Positions 1 to 6,311 of a stretch of DNA of 6,649 nt are shown here, in pieces. The DNA lies in contig JAFADX010000130.1 in NCBI GenBank assembly GCA_023424475.1, forward strand, positions 1 through 6,649, written 5' to 3'. Both the position numbers and the translations under genes were made by a program. The stretch is from Pseudomonadota bacterium. GTDB lineage: Bacteria > Pseudomonadota > Alphaproteobacteria > Acetobacterales > Acetobacteraceae. Under the pieces are notes generated by a model. That model worked only from the letters and a program-made list of their open reading frames with translations, did not search any database and had not been told where the DNA came from. Positions within the stretch are counted from its first letter, which is position 1. Each line of letters begins with the position of its first letter.

Positions 1-161
1 CCGCCGGGCCGCCCCCGGCGGCGGCCGAGCAGTGGCCGCAACGCGGCAGAATCCTGTGCCGTGCGGTTGCCGAGGCCATGGGGCTCGACGGGCCGCGGCC
101 ATGCTTCGCGGGCCTCGGCCTCGAAGAGCCGCCACGGATCCTCAGCGCCGATCACCGCTGA
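1..161 (+). CDS. C-terminal end of an unidentified protein (5' truncated by window edge)
   Basis: The frame beginning at base 3 is open from the left edge to a TGA at 159-161 and gives about 52 residues ending in GLEEPPRILSADHR. The tail has a balanced composition (for example RILCRAVAEAMGLDG), unlike the Arg/Pro/Ser-rich text of the other two forward frames here, which is typical of shadows in GC-rich DNA. About 45 of 53 codons end in G or C, in line with the genes downstream, although frame 1 is also GC3-rich, so this is weak support. I do not recognise the family, and it does not look like the C-terminus of RibF, the usual ileS neighbour in many proteobacteria. No strong terminator follows the stop; only a 5-bp GGCGC/GCGCC pair (164-168/179-183) is present. 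It could also be non-coding, or antisense to a gene on the other strand. Confidence 0.4.
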   Translation, partial: AGPPPAAAEQWPQRGRILCRAVAEAMGLDGPRPCFAGLGLEEPPRILSADHR

Positions 162-294
162 GAGGCGCTTCCGGAAATGCGCCATGGGCGCGGTTCGGCG
201 ACCGGCAGCGGCCCGCACCCGGCTACCCCGTGGGATGCCGTCTCGGGTGGCCGGGCGGGGGTGCGGGCGGGCGCCGGCTCCTCCGCTGCGGCAC

Positions 295-339
295 GGGCGG
301 CCGGGCACCGCCGCCCGGCGGCTTGACGCCCGGCCGCCC
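295..339. repeat. 12-bp perfect inverted repeat beside the candidate ileS promoter
   Basis: GGGCGGCCGGGC (295-306) is exactly matched by its reverse complement GCCCGGCCGCCC (328-339), with a 21-base spacer. A shorter competing hairpin, GCCGGGC (300-306) with GCCCGGC (313-319), shares the left arm. No T-tract follows on either strand, so it is not a standard intrinsic terminator. The right arm starts at the last base of the candidate -35 box and fills most of the -35/-10 spacer, so an operator role is conceivable. It could equally be residual structure after the upstream gene. In DNA this rich in G and C, self-complementary GC runs arise by chance fairly often. Confidence 0.5.
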
Positions 340-352
340 CCCTCCCCATAAG
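323..352 (+). promoter_or_regulatory. Candidate sigma-70-type promoter for the ileS-lspA-lspA-lipoprotein cluster
   Basis: TTGACG (323-328) matches the -35 consensus at five of six positions. CATAAG (347-352) matches TATAAT at four of six, with an 18-base spacer. It is the only AT-containing -10-like hexamer at suitable spacing that I found in the 162-490 gap. It would start transcription near 358-360, leaving a leader of about 130 nt before ileS. This is a motif reading only; the -10 box is weak and the placement is an inference. Confidence 0.45.
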
Positions 353-390
353 CCTGCCATGTTCCGGGTCGCGCAGCGGCGAATTACCGT

Positions 391-414
391 CCCGGCCCTC
401 GGGTGAGGGCCGGG
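391..414 (+). promoter_or_regulatory. Strong stem-loop in the presumed ileS leader
   Basis: CCCGGCCCTC (391-400) and GAGGGCCGGG (405-414) form a perfect 10-bp stem with the four-base loop GGGT. It lies 77 nt before the ileS start and about 35-50 nt after the candidate transcription start. No run of T follows on the plus strand (TCCATCCGCG), nor past the other side on the minus strand, so it does not look like a normal intrinsic terminator. It could be an attenuator-like or mRNA-stability element, or a Rho-associated structure. The rest of the 162-490 gap holds nothing else I can name; no T-box motif was recognised. Confidence 0.5.
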
Positions 415-490
415 TCCATCCGCGCGCGCAACCGATGACACGCCGCCCTGACCGCAACGAGCCGCGGCCGGCGGCCCGAGACAGGCATCC

Positions 491-3298
491 ATGACCGACA
501 GCCCCGCCGAGGCCCGCGACTACCGCGGCACCGTCTTCCTGCCCAGGACCCCCTTCCCGATGCGCGGCGACCTGCCGAAGCGCGAGCCCGCGATGCTCGA
601 GCGCTGGGCGCGGCTGAAGCTGTGGGAGCGGCTGCGCGCGCAGTCCAAGGGGCGCGAGACCTTCGTGCTGCACGATGGCCCGCCCTATGCCAACGGCAAC
701 CTCCATATCGGGCACGCGCTGAACAAGATCCTGAAGGACGTCATCAACCGCGCGGGGCAGATGGCGGGCTACGACGCCAATTACGTCCCCGGCTGGGACT
801 GCCACGGCCTGCCGATCGAATGGAAGGTCGAGGAGGAATACCGTGCCAGGGGCAAGGACAAGGACGCGGTGCCGGTGCTCGACTTCCGCGCCGAGTGCCG
901 CGCCTATGCGGCACATTGGCTCGGCGTGCAGTCCGACGAGTTCCAGCGCCTGGGCGTGGCCGGCGACTGGGCGGACCGCTACGCGACGATGGACTTCGCC
1001 TCCGAGGCCGCGATCGCGGGCGAGATCGGCAAGTTCCTGCTGAACGGCTCGCTCTATCGCGGGTTGCGGCCGGTCATGTGGTCGCCGGTGGAGAAGACCG
1101 CGCTGGCCGAGGCGGAGATCGAGTATCACGACCATGTCTCGCCCACGCTGCATGCGAAGTTCCGCGTGCTGAAGGCAGGCGCGCCGGACCTGGTGGGCGC
1201 CGACGTGGTGATCTGGACCACCACGCCCTGGACCATGCCGGGCAACCGCGCGGTCGCCTACGGCGAGGAGATCGACTACGCCCTGGTGCATGTCGAGGGC
1301 GTGAGCGAGGCCTCGCTGCTCGAGGTCGGCGACCGGCTGCTGGTCGCCCTGCCGCTGCTGCCGGGCTTCGAGAAGGAAGCGGGCATCGGCGCGCACACCA
1401 TCAGGCGCGTGCTGAAGGGTGCCGAGCTCGCCGGCGCCATCGCCGCGCATCCGCTGCGCGGGCATGGCTACGATTTCGACGTGCCGCTGCTGCCGGGCGA
1501 CTTCGTCACCACCGAGGCCGGCACCGGCTTCGTGCACATCGCGCCGGGCCATGGCGAGGACGACTTCAACCTCGGCCGCCAGTTCGGCCTGCCGATCCCC
1601 GAGACCGTCAACGACGACGGCACCTTCACCCACCACGCGCCGGGCTTCGAGGGGCTGCACGTCTTCAAGGCCCACACTGCCGTCTATGACGCGATGCGCG
1701 CGGCCGGCACCCTGGCGGCGACGGGGAAGCTGACGCACTCCTATCCGCATTCCTGGCGGTCCAAGAAGCCGGTGATCTTCCGCGCGACGCCGCAGTGGTT
1801 CATCGCCATGGATGACGGCAACCGGATCCGCACCAAGGCGCTGGCCGCCATCGACGCGACCTATTTCGTCCCCGATGCCGGGCGCAACCGCATCGGGTCC
1901 ATGGTCGCCGCGCGGCCGGACTGGTGCATCAGCCGCCAGCGCGCCTGGGGCGTGCCGATCCCGGTCTTCGTCTCGAAGCAGTCGGGCGAGCCGCTGCGCG
2001 ACCCGGCCATCATCGCGCGCGTGGTCGAGGCATTCGCCGCCGAGGGCGCCGACGCCTGGTACAAGCAGGGGGCAGCCGCGCGCTTCCTCGGCCCCGACCG
2101 CGATCCGGCGCTCTACGAGCAGGTGATGGACATCGTGGATGTGTGGTTCGAGAGCGGGAGCACCCACGCCTTCGTCCTGCCGCCGCGCGGTCTGCCCTTC
2201 CCGGCGGACCTCTACCTGGAAGGCTCGGACCAGCATCGCGGCTGGTTCCATTCCTCGCTGCTGGAATCCGTCGGCACCAACGGCGTCGCGCCCTTCAAGG
2301 CGGTGCTGACCCACGGCTTCGTCCTCGACGAGCAGGGGCGGAAGATGTCGAAGTCGCTGGGGAACGTCACCGCGCCCCAGGACGTGATGAAGCAGTACGG
2401 CGCGGACATCCTGCGCCTCTGGGTGATGAACGCCGACACCGCGCTCGACCTGCGCATCGGGCCGGAGATCCTGAAGCAGCAGGCCGAACTCTATCGCCGC
2501 ATCCGCAACACGCTGCGCTGGCTGCTCGGCAGCCTGGACGGGTTCGGCGAGGCCGAGACGGTGCCCTATGCCGAGCTGCCGGAGCTCGAGCGCTGGGTGC
2601 TGCACCGGGTGACGGAACTCGATGCGAAGATTCGCGCCGCGGCGGACCCGCATTCGGATGTCCGCTTCGCCTGGACCGGGGTCTATCCCGAGATCCACAA
2701 TTTCTGCGCCACCGACCTCTCGGCCTTCTACTTCGACATCCGCAAGGACGCGCTCTACTGCGACCGGCCGGACAGCCTGCGGCGGCGCGCGGCGCGCACG
2801 GTGCTCGACATCCTGCACCGCTGCCTCTGCGCCTGGTTGGCGCCGGTGCTGGTCTTCACCGCGGAGGAAGCCTGGCTCGCCCGCTTCCCGGACGAGGAGG
2901 GCAGCATCCACCTGCTCGACTTCCCCTTCGTGCCGGAGGGTTGGAAGGACGCGGCGCTGGCGGCGAAGTGGGCGCGGGTGCGCGAGCTCCGCGGCCTCGT
3001 GACGTCGGAACTCGAGAAGGCGCGCGCCGCGGGCACCATCGGGTCGAGCCTGCAGGCGGCGCCCTCGCTCGCGGTGCCGGCGGCCGATGCCGGGCTGCTG
3101 CCGGCCGGGGGCTGGGCGGAGGTGTGCATCACCTCGGGCTTCGCGCTGGGCCAGGCGGAGGAGCCGGTGGCGATCTTCCACGCCGCGCCGGGCGCGAAAT
3201 GCGCCCGCTGCTGGCGCATCCTGCCGGAGGTCGGCGCCTCCACGGCGCATCCGACGCTGTGCCTGCGCTGCGAGGACGCGGTCGAGGCGCAGGCGTGA
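491..3298 (+). CDS. ileS: Isoleucine--tRNA ligase (class I aminoacyl-tRNA synthetase, bacterial IleRS1 type)
   Basis: This cytoplasmic enzyme activates isoleucine with ATP, loads it onto tRNA-Ile and edits mischarged valine. All landmarks of a full-length IleRS are visible in 935 residues (E. coli has 938). They are the class I HIGH motif at 72-75 within PYANGNLHIGH; the editing-domain (CP1) segments WTTTPWT at 242-248 and GTGFVHIAPGHGEDD at 344-358; WCISRQRAWG at 478-487; DVWFESGS at 550-557; GSDQHRGW at 578-585; and KMSKS at 618-622. A helical anticodon-binding region follows, then a C-terminal zinc knuckle with Cys904, Cys907, Cys924 and Cys927. The zinc knuckle and length indicate the bacterial IleRS1 class rather than the mupirocin-resistant IleRS2 class. 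The ATG at 491 gives the expected N-terminus (FLPRTPFPMRGDLPKREP at 16-33); the ribosome site before it is weak (ACAGG at 481-485). It is the first gene of the cluster, and lspA follows after 28 nt. Confidence 0.98.
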   Translation: MTDSPAEARDYRGTVFLPRTPFPMRGDLPKREPAMLERWARLKLWERLRAQSKGRETFVLHDGPPYANGNLHIGHALNKILKDVINRAGQMAGYDANYVPGWDCHGLPIEWKVEEEYRARGKDKDAVPVLDFRAECRAYAAHWLGVQSDEFQRLGVAGDWADRYATMDFASEAAIAGEIGKFLLNGSLYRGLRPVMWSPVEKTALAEAEIEYHDHVSPTLHAKFRVLKAGAPDLVGADVVIWTTTPWTMPGNRAVAYGEEIDYALVHVEGVSEASLLEVGDRLLVALPLLPGFEKEAGIGAHTIRRVLKGAELAGAIAAHPLRGHGYDFDVPLLPGDFVTTEAGTGFVHIAPGHGEDDFNLGRQFGLPIPETVNDDGTFTHHAPGFEGLHVFKAHTAVYDAMRAAGTLAATGKLTHSYPHSWRSKKPVIFRATPQWFIAMDDGNRIRTKALAAIDATYFVPDAGRNRIGSMVAARPDWCISRQRAWGVPIPVFVSKQSGEPLRDPAIIARVVEAFAAEGADAWYKQGAAARFLGPDRDPALYEQVMDIVDVWFESGSTHAFVLPPRGLPFPADLYLEGSDQHRGWFHSSLLESVGTNGVAPFKAVLTHGFVLDEQGRKMSKSLGNVTAPQDVMKQYGADILRLWVMNADTALDLRIGPEILKQQAELYRRIRNTLRWLLGSLDGFGEAETVPYAELPELERWVLHRVTELDAKIRAAADPHSDVRFAWTGVYPEIHNFCATDLSAFYFDIRKDALYCDRPDSLRRRAARTVLDILHRCLCAWLAPVLVFTAEEAWLARFPDEEGSIHLLDFPFVPEGWKDAALAAKWARVRELRGLVTSELEKARAAGTIGSSLQAAPSLAVPAADAGLLPAGGWAEVCITSGFALGQAEEPVAIFHAAPGAKCARCWRILPEVGASTAHPTLCLRCEDAVEAQA

Positions 3299-3326
3299 GG
3301 CGGCACGGGACGGGCCGCGCGGGGCC

Positions 3327-3809
3327 ATGACGCTGCGAACGGGCCTGGTGATGGCGCTGGCGGTGCTGGTCGTGGACCAGGCCCTGAAGCTTTTCGCGCT
3401 GCATGCCGGACATGGCGCGCCGGTCGCGCCGGTGCCGCCCGGCACCATGCGCGTCGCCTTCGGCCTCGTGCTCAACCCCGGCGTCTTCTTCGGCATGGTG
3501 CTGCCGGAAGGCGCGAACGGGCAGGAAGTGTTGGTGATGGTCGCCGTGGCGCTCGCGGCTGTCATCCTCGTGCGCATGATGAACTCGCGCCACCTGCTGC
3601 TGAACCTCGGGCGCGGCGCGGTGATCGGCGGGGCGGCGAGCAATGCGCTCGACCGCATCCGCCTGGGTGCCGTCGTGGACTACGTGGTGCTCCAGCGCGA
3701 CGATTTCGTCATCGTGTTCAACCTGGCCGACGTCGCGGTCGTCTTCGGCGCGGCGCTGCTGCTGGGCGGCGCGGCCTTCTACACGCTGACGGGGCGGTGG
3801 TCCCGATGA
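3327..3809 (+). CDS. lspA: Lipoprotein signal peptidase (signal peptidase II), first of two tandem copies, divergent
   Basis: LspA is an inner-membrane aspartyl protease that cuts diacylglyceryl-prolipoproteins just before the lipid-modified cysteine. This 160-residue copy has the family layout of four membrane segments (about 5-25, 66-85, 92-112 and 130-152). It has the N-terminal DxxxK motif (Asp17, Lys21), an NxG motif (Asn50, Gly52), the SNALDR segment (Asn106, Asp109, Arg110), VVDY with catalytic Asp118, and FNLAD with catalytic Asp135. Differences from typical LspA: NPG-VFFG instead of N(R/Y)G-xAFG; GGAASN instead of GGAxGN; and a Trp-free LQRDDFVIV stretch between the catalytic Asps, where the second copy has AWGWHWYV. 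Both catalytic aspartates are kept, so activity is plausible but perhaps altered. The ATG at 3327 gives a normal N-terminus; the frame is open further back to about 3087, but that part is an Arg/Ala-rich shadow of ileS. The stop overlaps the second lspA start (ATGA). Confidence 0.9.
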   Translation: MTLRTGLVMALAVLVVDQALKLFALHAGHGAPVAPVPPGTMRVAFGLVLNPGVFFGMVLPEGANGQEVLVMVAVALAAVILVRMMNSRHLLLNLGRGAVIGGAASNALDRIRLGAVVDYVVLQRDDFVIVFNLADVAVVFGAALLLGGAAFYTLTGRWSR

Positions 3810-4303
3810 GCCTGCGCCTCGGCCTGCCCGTCGCCGCAGGCATCCTGGCCGTGGACCAGGCCAGCAAGTGGTGGATCCTGGAGTCCGCGCGGCTGCCCGA
3901 GGTCGGGCAGGTCCGGCTGCTCGAGGCCGGGCCCTTCGGCCTCGACCTCACCATGGTATGGAACCGGGGGGTGACCTTCGGGCTCTTGTCGGGGCAGGGG
4001 TCGTGGAACCATGTCCTGCTGGCCCTGGTCGCCACGGTGATCGCCGGCGTCCTGCTGCGCTGGATGGCGCGGGCGGAGAACCGGCCGACCGCGCTGGCCC
4101 TCGGGGCCGTCGTGGGCGGGGCGGTCGGCAACGTCATCGACCGGTTCCGTTTCGGAGCCGTGGTGGATTTCGTCGATGCCCATGCCTGGGGCTGGCACTG
4201 GTACGTGTTCAACATCGCCGACGCCGCCATCGTCTGCGGCGTGGCCGTATTGCTCGCCGATGCCTTGTTCCGGCCCAAGGCCGGCCCTAAGGAGGGGTCA
4301 TGA
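3806..4303 (+). CDS. lspA: Lipoprotein signal peptidase (signal peptidase II), second tandem copy, canonical
   Basis: This 165-residue protein matches standard LspA more closely than the copy before it and should mature lipoproteins at the inner membrane. Visible motifs are VDQASK (Asp17, Lys21), WNRGVTFG (Asn53, Gly55), GGAVGNVIDR (104-113), VVDF with catalytic Asp121, the aromatic loop AWGWHWYVF (127-135), and NIAD with catalytic Asp139. Four hydrophobic segments are apparent, and the C-terminus is basic and polar (RPKAGPKEGS). I chose the ATG at 3806, whose ATGA overlaps the stop of the first lspA, which implies translational coupling; GGGGCGGTGG at 3791-3800 could serve as the ribosome site. 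A GTG at 3797 would add only three residues. The copies align over their whole length but differ at most positions outside the motifs, so the duplication or acquisition is old rather than a recent copy or assembly artefact. The stop overlaps the lipoprotein gene in the same ATGA fashion. Confidence 0.95.
   Translation: MSLRLGLPVAAGILAVDQASKWWILESARLPEVGQVRLLEAGPFGLDLTMVWNRGVTFGLLSGQGSWNHVLLALVATVIAGVLLRWMARAENRPTALALGAVVGGAVGNVIDRFRFGAVVDFVDAHAWGWHWYVFNIADAAIVCGVAVLLADALFRPKAGPKEGS
4289..4297 (+). promoter_or_regulatory. Strong Shine-Dalgarno sequence inside the end of the second lspA
   Basis: AAGGAGGGG (4289-4297) carries the full AAGGAGG core and ends 2 nt before the lipoprotein ATG at 4300. 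It is the best ribosome-binding site in the window, much stronger than those before ileS or either lspA. It lies inside the last codons of the second lspA, supports the start at 4300, and suggests that the lipoprotein is made in greater amount than the peptidases. Confidence 0.75.
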
Positions 4304-4869
4304 GGACGCGCCTTGCCCTTTTCCCCGCGCTCGCGGCCGGGATGCTGCTTTCGGCCTGCGGCGACAACACGGCCCGCACGCTCGGCCTCGTGCGCGACGC
4401 TCCGGACGAGTTCCAGGTGACGACGCGCGCGCCGCTGTCCATGCCGCCGGACATGACCACCCTGCCGACGCCGCGCCCCGGCGCCTCCCGCCCGCAGGAG
4501 CGCAGCGCGCGTGCGGCGGCCGAGCAGGTGCTGGCGCCGAACCTCTCGCTGCAGGATCCGCGGCGGGCGCCAGGCGTCCAGACCTCGGTGGGCGAGACCG
4601 CGCTGCTGCAGAGCGCCGGCCCGGAAGTGTCGGACGACATCCGCCGGCGGGTGGACGAGGAAAGCCTGCGCCTCGACCAGCCGAGCCGGTCGCTCTCCGA
4701 CCGGCTGATCTTCTGGCGCGAGCCGCCGCCGCCGGGCACCGCGGTGGACGCCCAGCGCGAATCCCAGCGCCTGCGCGAGAACGCGGCGCTCGGCCGCGAC
4801 GCGGCGGCGGGGATGACCCCGGTGGTCCAGCCGCGGCAGCGGTCGTTCTGGGAGTGGCTGGGACTCTGA
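4300..4869 (+). CDS. DUF3035-family outer-membrane lipoprotein (BamF-like)
   Basis: A 189-residue lipoprotein. The N-terminus has Arg2 and Arg4, a hydrophobic core, and the lipobox LSAC with Cys20 as the lipidated residue. Gly21 follows rather than Asp, so by the usual Lol +2 rule export to the outer membrane is expected. The segment at 33-61, starting DAPDEFQV and running through RAPLSMPPD to LPTPRPG, is characteristic of the alphaproteobacterial DUF3035 group. It resembles the N-terminal peptide of BamC, which is why the family has been called BamF, a lipoprotein of the alphaproteobacterial beta-barrel assembly machine. Further family-like parts are RLIFWREP (135-142) with VDA (149-151), and the terminal FWEWLGL (183-189). 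Most of the chain is Pro-, Arg- and Ala-rich with no membrane helix after the signal, suggesting an extended periplasmic protein. The start overlaps the second lspA by 4 nt. Family assignment is confident; the BamF role here is inferred from the family. Confidence 0.85.
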   Translation: MRTRLALFPALAAGMLLSACGDNTARTLGLVRDAPDEFQVTTRAPLSMPPDMTTLPTPRPGASRPQERSARAAAEQVLAPNLSLQDPRRAPGVQTSVGETALLQSAGPEVSDDIRRRVDEESLRLDQPSRSLSDRLIFWREPPPPGTAVDAQRESQRLRENAALGRDAAAGMTPVVQPRQRSFWEWLGL

Positions 4870-4899
4870 CGCCGCGCGTTACGCTTCCGTCAGAGTTCT
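4860..4899 (+). terminator. Stem-loop straddling the lipoprotein stop codon (possible weak terminator)
   Basis: ACTCTGACG (4863-4871) pairs perfectly with CGTCAGAGT (4888-4896). The stem extends outward by two G-U pairs and one G-C pair to 4860-4899, giving about 12 bp. The 16-nt loop can itself form GCG-TTA-CGC (4876-4884). The 5' arm contains the TGA stop (4867-4869). After the perfect stem the sequence is TCTTCCCC, a pyrimidine-rich run rather than a true T-tract, so termination may be partial or the element may protect the 3' end of the upstream message. It sits at the natural boundary between the ileS-lipoprotein cluster and the M16 genes. Confidence 0.45.
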
Positions 4900-4933
4900 T
4901 CCCCAAGGCGGGTCCCTCCCCCATCTTCGGGCC

Positions 4934-6307
4934 ATGCCAGTCATGACCCGACGCCACAGCCTCGGCGCCGTCGCCGCGCTCGCCGCCGCCGGCCCCGCCG
5001 CCCGCGCCCTCGCCCAGGCCGCCCCGGCTGTGCAGGACCACCCCCTTTTCGGCGCCAGGGAATGGCGGCTGCCCAACGGGCTCCGCGTCGTCTTCACCGC
5101 CAACCGGCGCGCGCCGGTCGTCGCGCAGTACATCTACTATTCCGCCGGCGCGGCCGAGGATCCCTCGGGCCGGTCGGGCGTCGCCCATTTCCTCGAGCAC
5201 ATGATGTTCAAGGGCAGCCCGCACGTCGCCTCGGGCGAGTTCTCCCGCCGCGTGGCCCGGGAGGGCGGCAACGACAACGCCTTCACCTCGCGCGACGTCA
5301 CCGCCTACTACCAGCAGGTCGAGGCCTCGCGGCTCGCCATGATCATGGCGATGGAATCCGACCGCTTCGCCGCCGCCCTGCTGCCCGCCGACCAGTTCGA
5401 GAGCGAGCGCAACGTCATCCTCGAGGAACGGCGCCAGCGGACGGATTCGAGCCCCCGCGCTCGCTTCCAGGAAGCCTTCCGCGCCGCGCTCTGGGGCCCG
5501 CAGAGCTGGGCCGGGCGGCCCATCATCGGCTGGGAGGAGGAGATCCGCGCCATCAGCCGCGATGACCTCGCCGGCTTCTACGGCCGCTTCTACGCGCCCC
5601 ACAACGCGACGCTGCTGGTCTCCGGCGCGGTCGAGGAAGCGGAGGTGCGGGCGCTGGCCGAGGAGCATTACGGCCACGTCCCCGCCCGCCCCGGCGCGGG
5701 GCGGGACCGGCTGGTCGCCCCCGATGCACCGCATGAGGCACGCCTGGTCCGGCGCGAGCCGACGGCGCGCGAGGCCCTGATGATCCGCGCCTGGATGGCC
5801 CCCAGCCTGACCGCCGGGGAAGCCCGCCAAGCGCTGCCGCTGGAAGTGGTGGCCCATCTGCTCGGCAGCGGCCAGGGCAGCCGGCTGCATGCCGCACTGG
5901 TGCAGAGCGGCCTCGCGGTTGCGGCCGGCGCCTCCTACGACAGCGAGGCGGCGGGCGAGACCGAGTTCACCGTCTGGGCCATGCCGCGCCGCGGCGTGAC
6001 GCCCGAGCGGCTGGAGGCCGAGGCCGTCGCGACCGTGCAGCGTCTGGTGCAGGAGGGGCCGAGCGAGGCCGAGGTCGCACGCTCGAAGCGGCAGTTGTCG
6101 GCCGGCGCGCTGCTGGCGCTGGACAGTTTCGGCGCGGCGCCGCGGCTGCTCGGCGGCGTGCTCGCCATCGGGCTGCCGGCGGATACCGTGGAATACTGGC
6201 CGCAGCGGATGCGCGCGGTGACGCATGCGCAGGTCGCCGAAGCCGCCCGTTCGGTGCTCGCCTCGTCCCGGCATACCACCGGCTGGCTGCTGCCGGAGGC
6301 GGCGTGA
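4934..6307 (+). CDS. Zinc-dependent M16-family peptidase (catalytic subunit) with Tat-like signal peptide
   Basis: A 457-residue M16B-type metallopeptidase, probably periplasmic. The inverted zinc motif HFLEH is at 85-89 (zinc ligands His85 and His89, catalytic Glu88). The third ligand is Glu164 or Glu165 in ERNVILEERR (158-167). GGNDNAFTSRDVTAYY (111-126) is the usual family segment between them. The C-terminal M16 domain carries LLGSGQGSRL (309-318). The N-terminus TRRHSLG (5-11), an Ala-rich weakly hydrophobic stretch and an ALA (25-27) site look like a twin-arginine signal peptide. The ATG at 4943 would start at MTRRHSLG and is an equally good start; neither ATG has a clear Shine-Dalgarno. 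The gap from 4870 holds the stem-loop but no convincing promoter. The next gene starts 4 nt after the stop and encodes a non-catalytic homologue, so the two proteins probably form a heteromeric protease. Its substrate cannot be read from the sequence. Confidence 0.93.
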   Translation: MPVMTRRHSLGAVAALAAAGPAARALAQAAPAVQDHPLFGAREWRLPNGLRVVFTANRRAPVVAQYIYYSAGAAEDPSGRSGVAHFLEHMMFKGSPHVASGEFSRRVAREGGNDNAFTSRDVTAYYQQVEASRLAMIMAMESDRFAAALLPADQFESERNVILEERRQRTDSSPRARFQEAFRAALWGPQSWAGRPIIGWEEEIRAISRDDLAGFYGRFYAPHNATLLVSGAVEEAEVRALAEEHYGHVPARPGAGRDRLVAPDAPHEARLVRREPTAREALMIRAWMAPSLTAGEARQALPLEVVAHLLGSGQGSRLHAALVQSGLAVAAGASYDSEAAGETEFTVWAMPRRGVTPERLEAEAVATVQRLVQEGPSEAEVARSKRQLSAGALLALDSFGAAPRLLGGVLAIGLPADTVEYWPQRMRAVTHAQVAEAARSVLASSRHTTGWLLPEAA

Positions 6308-6311
6308 TCCC

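Noticed and set aside
61..351. Forward open frames within 32-406 as small genes
   Set aside because: Their translations are Arg/Pro/Gly-rich, have no good ribosome sites and overlap one another; they look like GC-driven random frames. Only the last 15 codons (359-406) were kept, as a speculative leader peptide.
162..490. T-box riboswitch or other known aminoacyl-tRNA leader in front of ileS
   Set aside because: I see no T-box core sequence and no canonical terminator/antiterminator pair; T-boxes are also essentially a feature of Gram-positive bacteria. Only a simple GC-rich hairpin is present.
3087..3326. An N-terminal extension of the first lspA back into ileS
   Set aside because: The added 80 residues are Arg/Ala-rich and overlap the conserved IleRS zinc-knuckle region. 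The ATG at 3327 already gives the normal LspA N-terminus just before the first membrane segment.
152..3658. A 1168-codon open frame on the minus strand opposite ileS and the first lspA
   Set aside because: It lies fully antisense to two genes with clear catalytic motifs. Its translation is rich in Arg, Ala, Gly, His and Gln with no recognisable domain. Long antisense frames of this kind are common opposite genes with very high GC at third positions.
3797..3805. GTG start for the second lspA
   Set aside because: It adds only three residues and overlaps the first lspA more deeply; the ATG at 3806 makes the standard 4-nt ATGA junction.
3327..4303. The tandem lspA as a sequencing or assembly duplication
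   Set aside because: The two genes differ over most of their length in both nucleotide and protein sequence, so they cannot be one gene read twice. Each also has its own complete set of motifs.
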